Positions 35,285 to 43,079 of a stretch of DNA of 64,000 bases are shown piece after piece (position 1 is the stretch's first letter; each line of letters begins with the position of its first letter). The stretch is taken from contig JAJYIF010000001.1 in NCBI GenBank assembly GCA_021790195.1, forward strand, positions 62,001 through 126,000, read 5' to 3'. The notes beneath the pieces are model-generated. The model searched no databases and had not been told where the DNA came from. It was given only the letters and a program-made list of their open reading frames with translations. Source of the DNA: Nitrospirota bacterium (GTDB lineage: Bacteria; Nitrospirota; Thermodesulfovibrionia; Thermodesulfovibrionales; UBA9159). A program made the position numbers and the translations under genes.

Positions 35285-37636
35285 CTACCATCCTATGAAA
35301 AGCCTCTTCATGTTTCGCCACTCCCCGGAGATGCTCTCGGCCCTCTCAAACCGGCACTCCCTGAACGTCTTCACCTCCGGGCCTCCGCCGTCAGGTGAAT
35401 CGGTGATCTTTATGGCCCCGTCCCTGTCCGTTCTGTACATCTTTACGCCCCGGAACCTTTCGAGGGTATCAGCGTGCGGGTGTCCGTAAGGGTTGTCCCT
35501 GCCGACACTGATTATCCCTATCGAAGGGGAGACCGCCCTCACGAAATCCTCTGTTGATGAAGTCCGGCTGCCGTGATGGGCGACCTTCATTACGTCGCCC
35601 TTGAGCCATGTGCCGAGATGGAGCATATCTTCCTCAGCCTCTTCAGAGGCATCGCCGGTAAAGACAAAAGAGCTCCGCGGGCCGGCAACCTTCATAACGA
35701 GGGAGTCGTTGTTCTCGACAGCGGCCTCGTTGTCCGAAAAGGTGTAAAAGCCCCTGTAAGGGTGCAGGACGTAGAGCGATAGCCCATCCGCCGTGACTAC
35801 GTCTCCCCTTTCGAGGGAGCGATGGGTCACGTTTTTCATGAGGTCGTCTGGATAGATGAGCAGCCCGCTGTCCCAGATCTCCCTGACGGGAAAGCTCTTC
35901 ATTATGTAGGGCACTCCTGCGGAGTGGTCGTCGTCTGCGTGGGTGACCACAAGTGCGTCTATAGTCCTTTTGCCGAGATAGCGCAGATAGTGGTCCAGCT
36001 CTTTCCCGGTCCTCCCCGTATCGACGACTATAGTCTTTCCGTGAGATGTCTCTATTACGGCCGAATCGCCCTGCCCGACATCGAGAAAGGTGACAGCCGC
36101 GTCCCTCTTCCACGGAACCAACGGCAATAAGCAGACAGCCAGCGCAGCAAAAGGTATGAGCAGGGCATACGGCCTTTTGCCCGAGAGGAAGTATATGATA
36201 AGCCCCGCATAAAAGACCGCTATCACCGCCGGCGGGAAACCCGGCATCCTTACGTCCGCATACGGCACGGATGCAAAAAGGTTTATCCCTTTTATGGCCG
36301 CGCCCGAGGCGAGAGCGATCAAGGAATGAAAAAGATAGTGTCCCGTGAATATGAACGCAAATGCCGAGACGAGAGACAGGGAAACGAGGACAAACCCGAT
36401 AAACGGCGTCATGATCAAGTTTGCAAGCGGAGATATGACCGAGAAGTAATGGAAGTAATATGCGACGAGAGGGGCGGTGCCGAGAGACGCCGACAGACTC
36501 ACCATGAGCGGACCGTAGAGCATGTTCTTTAGCCAGCCTGTTTTGACCTTGACCTTGTCCTTAATACTTTCAGCTTCTTTGTCGACCACGAAAAGACCTA
36601 TAAAGAGTACGGCGAGAAACGAGAGCTGGAAGGAGATATTCGTCACGGAGGAGGGGTCCCACAGGCAGATCAGAAATGCCGCAAGAAGGAGCGAGTTGAG
36701 CCAGAAGCCTCTTCTGTCTATAAGAAGGCCGACGAGGAAGATATTTATCATTATGAAGGACCTGAGGGCCGGGATGCTTGAACCCGAAATGAAAAGGTAC
36801 ATGAGCACAAACGGAATAGAGATAACTGCGGCGGCCTGCGAAGGCGTAACATATGCTGTAATCCACTGGAGGAAACGATGGGGGCTGGAGCGTATCAGCA
36901 GCCTGAATATACCGAAGACGAGCATCGAAAACAATCCGAAATGTGTGCCCGAGATGCTGAGGAGATGTGCGAGACCGGTCGTACTGAAGGCGCTCTTGAG
37001 CTCTCCGCTCATGCCGGAGGTCTCTCCTATCGTGATGGAAGAAAGGAGAGCGGCGGTGTCGGGATCAAAAACGTCCTTGAGGTAATAGTGAAGTCTCTCC
37101 CTTCTTTCCCGGAGCCAGGCGCTTATGAAGTTTCCCCTAGTCGCCTCCGATCCAAGGACTTCCTGAAGATAGATATACGGTGCGTCTGCTTCCGTCGTAC
37201 CCGGATTCAACCTCTCACCTGCTCTTCCCGACTCCGCTGCGAGCCTGTATCTCCGGCCCTGCTTTAATCCCTCATCCGAGATGATATTCACCTCCCTGCC
37301 GTGAAGAGCCGGAATGTCCTTTCCCGTATCCGTATCGACCGCGGACCTGACTGTTACCCGGTTCGTATATTTCCCTGAAGAGGTCTCCTGCGGCAGATTG
37401 CCGACGACGCAATCAAGGACCATTTCCCTGCCGCCCAAAAGAGAGGGGCCTACCGGAGGACTGTACCTGAGAAACGCGAAGGTGAAACCTATGACAAAGG
37501 GGAGAATGAGCAGGTAACGCTTGTTCCTTATAAGCAAAGCAGCCGAAAAGACGAAGGCAGCCGCGGAGGCAAAGGGGAAGAGAAGAAAAAAATGGAATAA
37601 GACGGCCCCGGACAGGAAGAAGAGAAAGAAATACAT
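35285..37636 (-). CDS. comEC: DNA internalization protein ComEC/Rec2
   Basis: 783 residues, normal family length. Early membrane helices and an OB-like N-terminal domain (DCVVGNLPQETSSGKYTNRV) are followed by the competence membrane core, starting AFSTTGLAHLLSISGTHFG, with many helices. The C-terminal metallo-beta-lactamase-like domain has VTFLDVGQGDSAVIE, VVDTGRTG and the metal-binding VVTHADDDHSAG and KVAHHGSRTSS. ComEC forms the inner-membrane channel for single-stranded DNA uptake. It starts one base inside the glmM stop (TGATG), so it is translationally coupled to the cdaA-cdaR-glmM operon. No other competence gene is in the window. Confidence 0.93.
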   Translation of the reverse strand: MYFFLFFLSGAVLFHFFLLFPFASAAAFVFSAALLIRNKRYLLILPFVIGFTFAFLRYSPPVGPSLLGGREMVLDCVVGNLPQETSSGKYTNRVTVRSAVDTDTGKDIPALHGREVNIISDEGLKQGRRYRLAAESGRAGERLNPGTTEADAPYIYLQEVLGSEATRGNFISAWLRERRERLHYYLKDVFDPDTAALLSSITIGETSGMSGELKSAFSTTGLAHLLSISGTHFGLFSMLVFGIFRLLIRSSPHRFLQWITAYVTPSQAAAVISIPFVLMYLFISGSSIPALRSFIMINIFLVGLLIDRRGFWLNSLLLAAFLICLWDPSSVTNISFQLSFLAVLFIGLFVVDKEAESIKDKVKVKTGWLKNMLYGPLMVSLSASLGTAPLVAYYFHYFSVISPLANLIMTPFIGFVLVSLSLVSAFAFIFTGHYLFHSLIALASGAAIKGINLFASVPYADVRMPGFPPAVIAVFYAGLIIYFLSGKRPYALLIPFAALAVCLLPLVPWKRDAAVTFLDVGQGDSAVIETSHGKTIVVDTGRTGKELDHYLRYLGKRTIDALVVTHADDDHSAGVPYIMKSFPVREIWDSGLLIYPDDLMKNVTHRSLERGDVVTADGLSLYVLHPYRGFYTFSDNEAAVENNDSLVMKVAGPRSSFVFTGDASEEAEEDMLHLGTWLKGDVMKVAHHGSRTSSTEDFVRAVSPSIGIISVGRDNPYGHPHADTLERFRGVKMYRTDRDGAIKITDSPDGGGPEVKTFRECRFERAESISGEWRNMKRLFIGW

Positions 37637-38982
37637 CAGGCAGATATCTTCTTTATGACATCCGCCAACCCATGCGCGATCTTATCCGCGAGTTTCCCTT
37701 CGCGGGCCTCAACCATAACTCTAATCTTGTTCTCAGTACCCGATGGCCTCACGAGGACCCTTCCCTGGTCGCGGAGCCGGGCCTCCGCTTCCTTTACCGC
37801 CTGCGCCACCTCGGGAGCCGACTTTATGTCGAACCTCTTTTCGACCGCCACATTTATCAGGACCTGGGGATAGAAGGTGATCCCGCGGACAAGCGACGCA
37901 AGTGAAGCATCAGCCTTTTTCATCATGTAAAGGACATTGAGGGCGGTTACGGGTCCATCACCGGTTGTATTGCAATCAAAGCATATGATATGTCCCGACT
38001 GCTCCCCCCCCAAAACGTATCCGTCCGCAATCATTCGCTCTGCGACAAACCGGTCTCCGACCTTCGTCCTCACAAGGCCGATACCGTGACGGGAAAAATA
38101 ATGTTCGAGTCCGAGGTTCGACATGACGGTCGAGACCACAGTGTCCCCCTTCAGCCTGCCCTCCTTCTTCATCTGCAACGCCCAGATGCCCAATATCTTG
38201 TCGCCGTCGATCACAGAGCCCTTTTCATCACACATGAGCGTCCTGTCCGCATCGCCGTCATGTGCGATGCCGGCGTGCGCCTTGTATGCTTTCACCGCCG
38301 AGCAGAGGCCCTCCATGTGGAGGCAGCCGCAGCCCGCGTTTATGTTTACGCCGTTTGGCTTGTCGTTTATAGCGATGACTTCCGCCCCGAGCTCCCGCAA
38401 AACCCATGGGGTCACCTTGTAAGCCGCACCGTTTGCACAGTCCACGACGACGCGCAGTCCTTCGAGCGTGCTCCCCCTCGGTATCGAGGATTTTATATAT
38501 TCGATATACCTTCCCGTAGAATCTTCGAGCCTGTACGCCTTGCCGATATCGGCGCCCGAAGGCCTCCTCGCGCCGAGGCCGTCCTCCTGAACAAGCTCCT
38601 CGATTCTTTTTTCGAGGGCGCCGGGAAGCTTAAACCCGTCAGAGGAAAAGAACTTTATACCGTTGTCCTCAAAGGGATTATGTGAAGCGGAGATGACCAC
38701 TCCCGCGTCGAGCCTCAGCGCCCTTGTCAGAAACGCGATGCCGGGTGTCGGAAGGGGCCCCGAGAGGGTGACGTTCATGCCCATGGAGCATATCCCGGAC
38801 GTCAGGGCGCTCTCGATCATATACCCTGAGAGCCTGGTGTCCTTGCCGATAAGGACCATGTTCCTGCCGTGCTCTTTCCTGAGCACCTTTGCTGCGGCCA
38901 TGCCTATCCTCAGGACATGCTCGGGCGTCATGGGCGACCTGTTTATCGTCCCTCTTATGCCGTCGGTCCCGAAGAGTTTCAT
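37636..38982 (-). CDS. glmM: Phosphoglucosamine mutase
   Basis: Converts glucosamine-6-phosphate to glucosamine-1-phosphate, on the way to UDP-GlcNAc for peptidoglycan and LPS. The 448-residue protein has all four blocks: KLFGTDGIRG at the start, the phosphoserine loop VVISASHNPFEDNG, the magnesium loop HDGDADR, GGEQSGHII for sugar recognition, and VRPSGTENKIRVMVE for phosphate binding. Overlaps cdaR by four bases upstream and comEC by one base downstream. The cdaA-cdaR-glmM order is conserved in many bacteria; GlmM can restrain CdaA, which fits their coupled translation. Confidence 0.96.
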   Translation of the reverse strand: MKLFGTDGIRGTINRSPMTPEHVLRIGMAAAKVLRKEHGRNMVLIGKDTRLSGYMIESALTSGICSMGMNVTLSGPLPTPGIAFLTRALRLDAGVVISASHNPFEDNGIKFFSSDGFKLPGALEKRIEELVQEDGLGARRPSGADIGKAYRLEDSTGRYIEYIKSSIPRGSTLEGLRVVVDCANGAAYKVTPWVLRELGAEVIAINDKPNGVNINAGCGCLHMEGLCSAVKAYKAHAGIAHDGDADRTLMCDEKGSVIDGDKILGIWALQMKKEGRLKGDTVVSTVMSNLGLEHYFSRHGIGLVRTKVGDRFVAERMIADGYVLGGEQSGHIICFDCNTTGDGPVTALNVLYMMKKADASLASLVRGITFYPQVLINVAVEKRFDIKSAPEVAQAVKEAEARLRDQGRVLVRPSGTENKIRVMVEAREGKLADKIAHGLADVIKKISA

Positions 38983-39629
38983 CTGGACCTCCGCGCTATC
39001 CCTATATGGACCTCTACCTTGTCGGTCTTCCCTCTCAGGCTGCCGTCAGGAAGCTCGATCTCGGCCCGCTGCCTGAAATCCTCGGACAGGCCGGAGATGT
39101 CGATAGGCTCGGTCTTTAAAACGTTCACCTTCTTCACCTCGGATTTGGGCCCTTCTATGACTACCTCAGGGGGGATAACGTCAACTGATTTCACATAGTA
39201 GCCGCTCTTCGGGCTGCCCGTAATGTCCGGTTTGACGGCCACTTTTCTCGAAAGCGTCTCTTCAAAGACCGCCTTCACCGCTGAAGGCTCTATCTCCAAA
39301 ACAGTCGCCCCGAAGGGTACTCTGGCGTTGTCCGTATTGATAGGAAAGATCTCCTCGCCTTTCTTCGCCTTGGAGACATCTACATGCACTTTCACGTTGT
39401 CCGGTCTGATATTCTTGCTGAGGCTTTCGTGGGTCCTCACGACGACACTCACCGAGCTCACCGACAGTCTCGAAATCTCGAGTCCCGCCGGGATGTTGGT
39501 GAATTCAAGCGGCACCTTCAGTGATATCTCAGTCTGGCCCTTGGAGACTACGAAGATCCACAGTATTATTGCGAGCACAACCGCTGAAACCTTCAGGCCG
39601 ATATTCTCTATGAAAAGCTTTCTTATCAT
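38979..39629 (-). CDS. cdaR: YbbR-domain regulator of diadenylate cyclase
   Basis: 216 residues. One membrane helix near the N-terminus (VSAVVLAIILWIFVVS) then a periplasmic part with two YbbR-like beta domains: LEFTNIPAGLEISRLS...VKVHVDVSKAK and VAVKPDITGSPKSGYYVKSVDVIPPEVVIEGP. The family contacts CdaA and adjusts c-di-AMP synthesis. It is shorter than the four-domain Firmicutes protein. ATGA overlaps on both sides show tight coupling to cdaA and glmM. Confidence 0.9.
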   Translation of the reverse strand: MIRKLFIENIGLKVSAVVLAIILWIFVVSKGQTEISLKVPLEFTNIPAGLEISRLSVSSVSVVVRTHESLSKNIRPDNVKVHVDVSKAKKGEEIFPINTDNARVPFGATVLEIEPSAVKAVFEETLSRKVAVKPDITGSPKSGYYVKSVDVIPPEVVIEGPKSEVKKVNVLKTEPIDISGLSEDFRQRAEIELPDGSLRGKTDKVEVHIGIARRSR

Positions 39630-40426
39630 ACCGTCTCCCTGAAGTCCGAAGGCCTCTTTGGGACCCTGCGCGCTTCGCTCGTAGTGAAGATCTCGGTCAG
39701 CTTGTTCCTCAGGACCTCCATATCGATGCGGGACTCCAGCTTCCCTGCCACGGCAAGCGATATGCTTCCGGTCTCCTCCGAGACTATTATGGCAATGGCA
39801 TCGGTCTCCTCTGTAAGGCCTATCCCCGCCCGATGCCGTGTGCCAAGCGCCTTGCTGACGTCGGAGCTCAGGGCGATCGGCAGGAAACAGCCCGCCGCCA
39901 GGATCCTGTTGCCCCTGATCACCACCGCGCCGTCATGAATGGGAGAAGTCGTATGAAAGATGCTGAGGAGGATCTCCTTCGACACCTTGGCATCAAGAGG
40001 CGTGCCCATCTCCACGAAGTCCTTGAGGCTCGTCTCCCTCTCTATGACGATAAGCGCGCCCATCTTTCTGTTGGCAAGGGCGACTGAGGCCTTCACGATC
40101 TCGTCAAGTGATTTCAGCTCTTCGGCTGAGGTGAATGCCTGAAGGAACCTCGCCTCTCCCATCTGAGCGAGGGCGCGCCTGATTTCGGGCTGGAAGAGCA
40201 CTATCAGGACAATGACGATCTGCGCCCAGAGACTCTGGATGATCCAGTTCACCGTATACAATCCGAGATAGCCTGAGAAGATCGAGGCAAGGAGCAATAG
40301 GCCGAGTCCTATGAGCATCTGGGCTGCCTTCGTCCCTTTGATGATCAGGAGGAGCCTGTAGACGATTATCGATACAAAGACGATATCAAGAAAATCCTGC
40401 CAGCGTATTTCCCTCAATATCTCCAT
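39626..40426 (-). CDS. cdaA: Diadenylate cyclase CdaA
   Basis: Makes the second messenger c-di-AMP from two ATP. The 266-residue membrane protein has about three N-terminal helices (LDIVFVSIIVYRLLLII, MLIGLGLLLLASIFSGY, IIQSLWAQIVIVLIVLF) and a DisA_N catalytic domain with the essential DGAVVIRG (DGA) and GTRHRAGIGLTEETDA (RHR) motifs. The first gene of the cdaA-cdaR-glmM-comEC operon. No clear ribosome site precedes the ATG, and only 26 bases separate it from the GeoRSP SPASM gene, so transcription may come from upstream. Confidence 0.94.
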   Translation of the reverse strand: MEILREIRWQDFLDIVFVSIIVYRLLLIIKGTKAAQMLIGLGLLLLASIFSGYLGLYTVNWIIQSLWAQIVIVLIVLFQPEIRRALAQMGEARFLQAFTSAEELKSLDEIVKASVALANRKMGALIVIERETSLKDFVEMGTPLDAKVSKEILLSIFHTTSPIHDGAVVIRGNRILAAGCFLPIALSSDVSKALGTRHRAGIGLTEETDAIAIIVSEETGSISLAVAGKLESRIDMEVLRNKLTEIFTTSEARRVPKRPSDFRETV

Positions 40427-40452
40427 GTTATCAATTATAAGCCATCGGACTC

Positions 40453-41361
40453 CTAATTGACAAAACTAAAGCAGGCCGGGTCGCGCCGGCTCAGGGAGCC
40501 CGTCATTGCAAAGGTCCTGCCTCTGCAGCCGCCGAAGCAGAGTTTAAGTTCCCCGCATCCTAGACATTCCTCAGGAGGTTCGAGCAGGTCTTTCCTGACG
40601 CTCTTCTTGTAGTCCGAAGAGAGGACCGTTTTTAGCGCCGATTCTCTGAGGTCGCCCAGCTCTACCGGCATTGAGGGACAGGGCAGGACTCTGGCATCAG
40701 GTGAGATATAAGCCATCGTATTAGCGGCCTGACAGCCCGAACCGGGGAATGCGACGCCGGGATAAAATGTCCTCCACAGGAAGGGGTCATGAACTGTGAG
40801 TTTCATGTTCCGCATTTCTATCTCCTGCAACTTTGCCGAAAGGGCGCCTCTTTCTTCCGGCGTGATATAAGAGGACCCTTTCTCTGCGGGGAATCGATGC
40901 ATCGGGAAAACAAGTCGGTCAATGTCATTTTCGAGGCAGAAGGACAGGACATGCGGCAGGCCCTGATAATTACCCTTTCCGCGACTGAAAGAGATCCCCA
41001 AGGTCATATTACCGTTTGTACGATGCCGTATAATTTCGGCCGCCGACGCGAGGTCTTCTTCGCCGGACACATCAATAAGCAGCTCACCGATTTTCAGGCC
41101 GGACAAGAGACCGAGGGTCGAAGTATCCACAGCCGAACAAGATGCGGTCAGGGCCACAGATATGTTCTGGTTTTTCAGTTCTTCAAGTATATTGAGACAT
41201 ACATTGCTTAAAACGCCGCCCACATTCAACAAACTCAGGCCAAAAACCCCGAGCTCAACTATCTCTTCGCAAATCTCCTTGAAGTCGAACTCCGTTCCAG
41301 ACGGCGCAGGCGTCGGGTCCCAGTAAATCCTGAGAGGAAAGGAAAGTTCTTTAAGATTCAT
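40453..41361 (-). CDS. GeoRSP-system SPASM domain protein (no radical SAM cysteines)
   Basis: 302 residues. It has the barrel-like part and a C-terminal SPASM region (GCQAANTMAYISPDARVLPC, then CLGCGELKLCFGGCRG) for auxiliary iron-sulfur clusters, but no CX3CX2C radical-SAM motif near the start, where only LRIYWDPTPAPSG stands. This is the layout of the SPASM partner in GeoRSP cassettes (Geobacter-type radical SAM / SPASM / PqqD). ATG 41361 was chosen because it forms an ATGA overlap with the radical SAM gene; an earlier in-frame ATG at 41466 would bury 100 bases in that gene. Probably works as a complex with the next protein. Confidence 0.82.
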   Translation of the reverse strand: MNLKELSFPLRIYWDPTPAPSGTEFDFKEICEEIVELGVFGLSLLNVGGVLSNVCLNILEELKNQNISVALTASCSAVDTSTLGLLSGLKIGELLIDVSGEEDLASAAEIIRHRTNGNMTLGISFSRGKGNYQGLPHVLSFCLENDIDRLVFPMHRFPAEKGSSYITPEERGALSAKLQEIEMRNMKLTVHDPFLWRTFYPGVAFPGSGCQAANTMAYISPDARVLPCPSMPVELGDLRESALKTVLSSDYKKSVRKDLLEPPEECLGCGELKLCFGGCRGRTFAMTGSLSRRDPACFSFVN

Positions 41362-42359
41362 TCCATCCAGCAGTGGGGGTCGGGATTGTTGATATCTCCG
41401 GTAAGGGCCAGGGCCCTCGCTGTGCAGCCCCCGAGACAATCGGAATAATGTCCGCAGTTGAGACATTTCCCGCGCGGGGTTTTGTTCCTCATCGCCTCCA
41501 GCACCGGCGAATTGCTCCAGAGCTCCATGAGATCATCCTTGCAAAGGTTCCCGATGACGATCGGGATGAACCCGCAGGGCGTAACGTCGCCGTTTGCCTT
41601 TATGTTCAGGGATAGCTTCCCGCACACGCTTCCCCTCACAAGAGAATCGCTGTTCCCCTGGCCGAGCGAGGCGATAATCGGGTCTTCAAGTGAAATATGG
41701 AGGTCTTTAATCTTCTCTCTCTGTTCTACTGCGAACACATAGAACTCCCTCCACTCCCGGGGACTGAGATCGAGGGAATCCTTATTGACGAAACCAAGCC
41801 CCGAACACTTGAAATTGTGGAAATTCAGACTGCCCGCGCCGAGGGAGAGGGCCTGCCCTATCAAGCCTTCGATATCTTCGACATTGATCCGGCATATGAC
41901 TGAAGAAATGGAAGTTTCGATCCCTGCCTCCTTCAGATATCTCAATGCCTCAGCTGCCCTTCCGTGGCATCCCTTTACCCCCCTGAATTCATCGTGGACC
42001 TCCGGGACCGCACTGTCCAAGCTTACCCCGACCTTTTGGAAACCCGCCTCTTTCAATCTTCGCGCGGTCGCCCTGTCAATAAGAAAACCGTTGCTGTTCA
42101 TCGACACAGCAAGCCCGAGCCCCGACGCCTTTGCAGCCAGATCGAAGATTTCACCTCGCATAAGGGGCTCCCCACCCCCGAAATTCACAGAAAAGACTTT
42201 TGCGCTGCCGAGCTTCGCAAGTATAGAGCACAATTCCCCGAAACTCAGCTCCTCATTCGTGTCGGTCCTGCTGTAACAGTGTCTGCACCTGAAATTGCAC
42301 CTGTTGGTGATTGCCCAGTTGACAGTCACCGGCGCAGACGGCATCCATTCATTCTTCAT
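41358..42359 (-). CDS. GeoRSP-system radical SAM/SPASM protein
   Basis: Peptide-modifying type radical SAM enzyme. CNFRCRHC (Cys 21, 25, 28) binds the SAM cluster; NFGGGEPLMR is the GGE motif; SMNSNGFLID and KVGVSLDSA are following barrel motifs. The SPASM end has CGKLSLNIKANGDVTPCG and CLNCGHYSDCLGGC. I chose ATG 42359, which overlaps the PqqD-like gene by 11 bases and has AAGGAG upstream; a TTG at 42371 is possible. Substrate peptide is not identified. Radical SAM/SPASM enzymes with PqqD partners typically form C-C or thioether links in a ribosomal peptide. Confidence 0.88.
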   Translation of the reverse strand: MKNEWMPSAPVTVNWAITNRCNFRCRHCYSRTDTNEELSFGELCSILAKLGSAKVFSVNFGGGEPLMRGEIFDLAAKASGLGLAVSMNSNGFLIDRATARRLKEAGFQKVGVSLDSAVPEVHDEFRGVKGCHGRAAEALRYLKEAGIETSISSVICRINVEDIEGLIGQALSLGAGSLNFHNFKCSGLGFVNKDSLDLSPREWREFYVFAVEQREKIKDLHISLEDPIIASLGQGNSDSLVRGSVCGKLSLNIKANGDVTPCGFIPIVIGNLCKDDLMELWSNSPVLEAMRNKTPRGKCLNCGHYSDCLGGCTARALALTGDINNPDPHCWME

Positions 42360-42660
42360 AGATAAGGCCAAGCTCCTTTAAGTCCTTCAGGAATGCTTTG
42401 ACGTCCCTCTCCAGGACTTCCCGTTCCACGTCGAAGCCGTCGCTGAGAATAGAGACCATTTCCTCACCGGTCTTTCCGTCGCACAGTTTCCAGACCTCTG
42501 TGCCGAGGACATTCAGGGCATGCATCTTCCCTGAGGAAAGGACTATGGAAGTCCCTATTTCGGCGACATCCTCTCCCATTTCAAATCCTTTCATGACAAG
42601 GTTCTTCGAGGCCTCTTCCTCCCGCCACATCGCATCAGGTTTCCTGTAATACCTGGGCAT
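42349..42660 (-). CDS. GeoRSP-system PqqD-like peptide chaperone
   Basis: 103 residues with the PqqD (RRE-type) fold pattern: IGTSIVLSSGKMHALNVLGTEVWKLCDG, GEEMVSILSDGFDVE and VKAFLKDLKELGLIY. Such proteins bind the leader of a precursor peptide and bring it to the radical SAM enzyme. It starts one base after the cupin stop with GGAG six bases upstream and overlaps the radical SAM gene. Its position completes the three-gene GeoRSP set. Confidence 0.85.
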   Translation of the reverse strand: MPRYYRKPDAMWREEEASKNLVMKGFEMGEDVAEIGTSIVLSSGKMHALNVLGTEVWKLCDGKTGEEMVSILSDGFDVEREVLERDVKAFLKDLKELGLIYEE

Positions 42661-42661
42661 G

Positions 42662-42982
42662 TCAGTCTCCAGCCGCCGTAATGGAGGCGATAACGAGGTC
42701 CTCCTTTGAGGTGTTGCGTATCCCGTGTTCCACGAGGGCGGGAACGACGACTATCTTTCCGGCGCCGATGACCTGTGACTCGCCGCCGGAAAAGAATTCT
42801 CCGCCGCCCTCAATTACAATCCAGATATGGTTTCCGTGATGGGTGTGCGTAGTCAGTTCCTGTCCCTGCTTCATGCAGATGAGATTTATCCTTCCCTGGT
42901 CGTCAGCCCATATAGTCTCCTTGTGGTGTCTCGCATCGTCAAACTTCTTGAGCTTCAGGGTATCCAGAATCTGTGCCTTCAT
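42662..42982 (-). CDS. Small cupin-domain protein
   Basis: 106 residues, one cupin barrel: ELTTHTHHGNHIWIVIEGGG supplies the first metal-binding histidine cluster, and IVVVPALVEHGIRN the second histidine. ATG 42982 chosen for AGGAGG six bases upstream. A metal-dependent sensor, isomerase or dioxygenase role is possible; none is shown. It is packed against the PqqD-like gene (one base between) so is likely part of the same operon, either as an extra modifying enzyme or as a metal-binding accessory. Confidence 0.8.
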   Translation of the reverse strand: MKAQILDTLKLKKFDDARHHKETIWADDQGRINLICMKQGQELTTHTHHGNHIWIVIEGGGEFFSGGESQVIGAGKIVVVPALVEHGIRNTSKEDLVIASITAAGD

Positions 42983-43079
42983 ACTTATCCTCCTCTTTTT
43001 GTGCCGACTTACAGCCGCAGAGGTCTCCGGGCATAAGAGAACTTCCACCTCTTGCTCCACTCTTTCCGCAGCTGATTCC

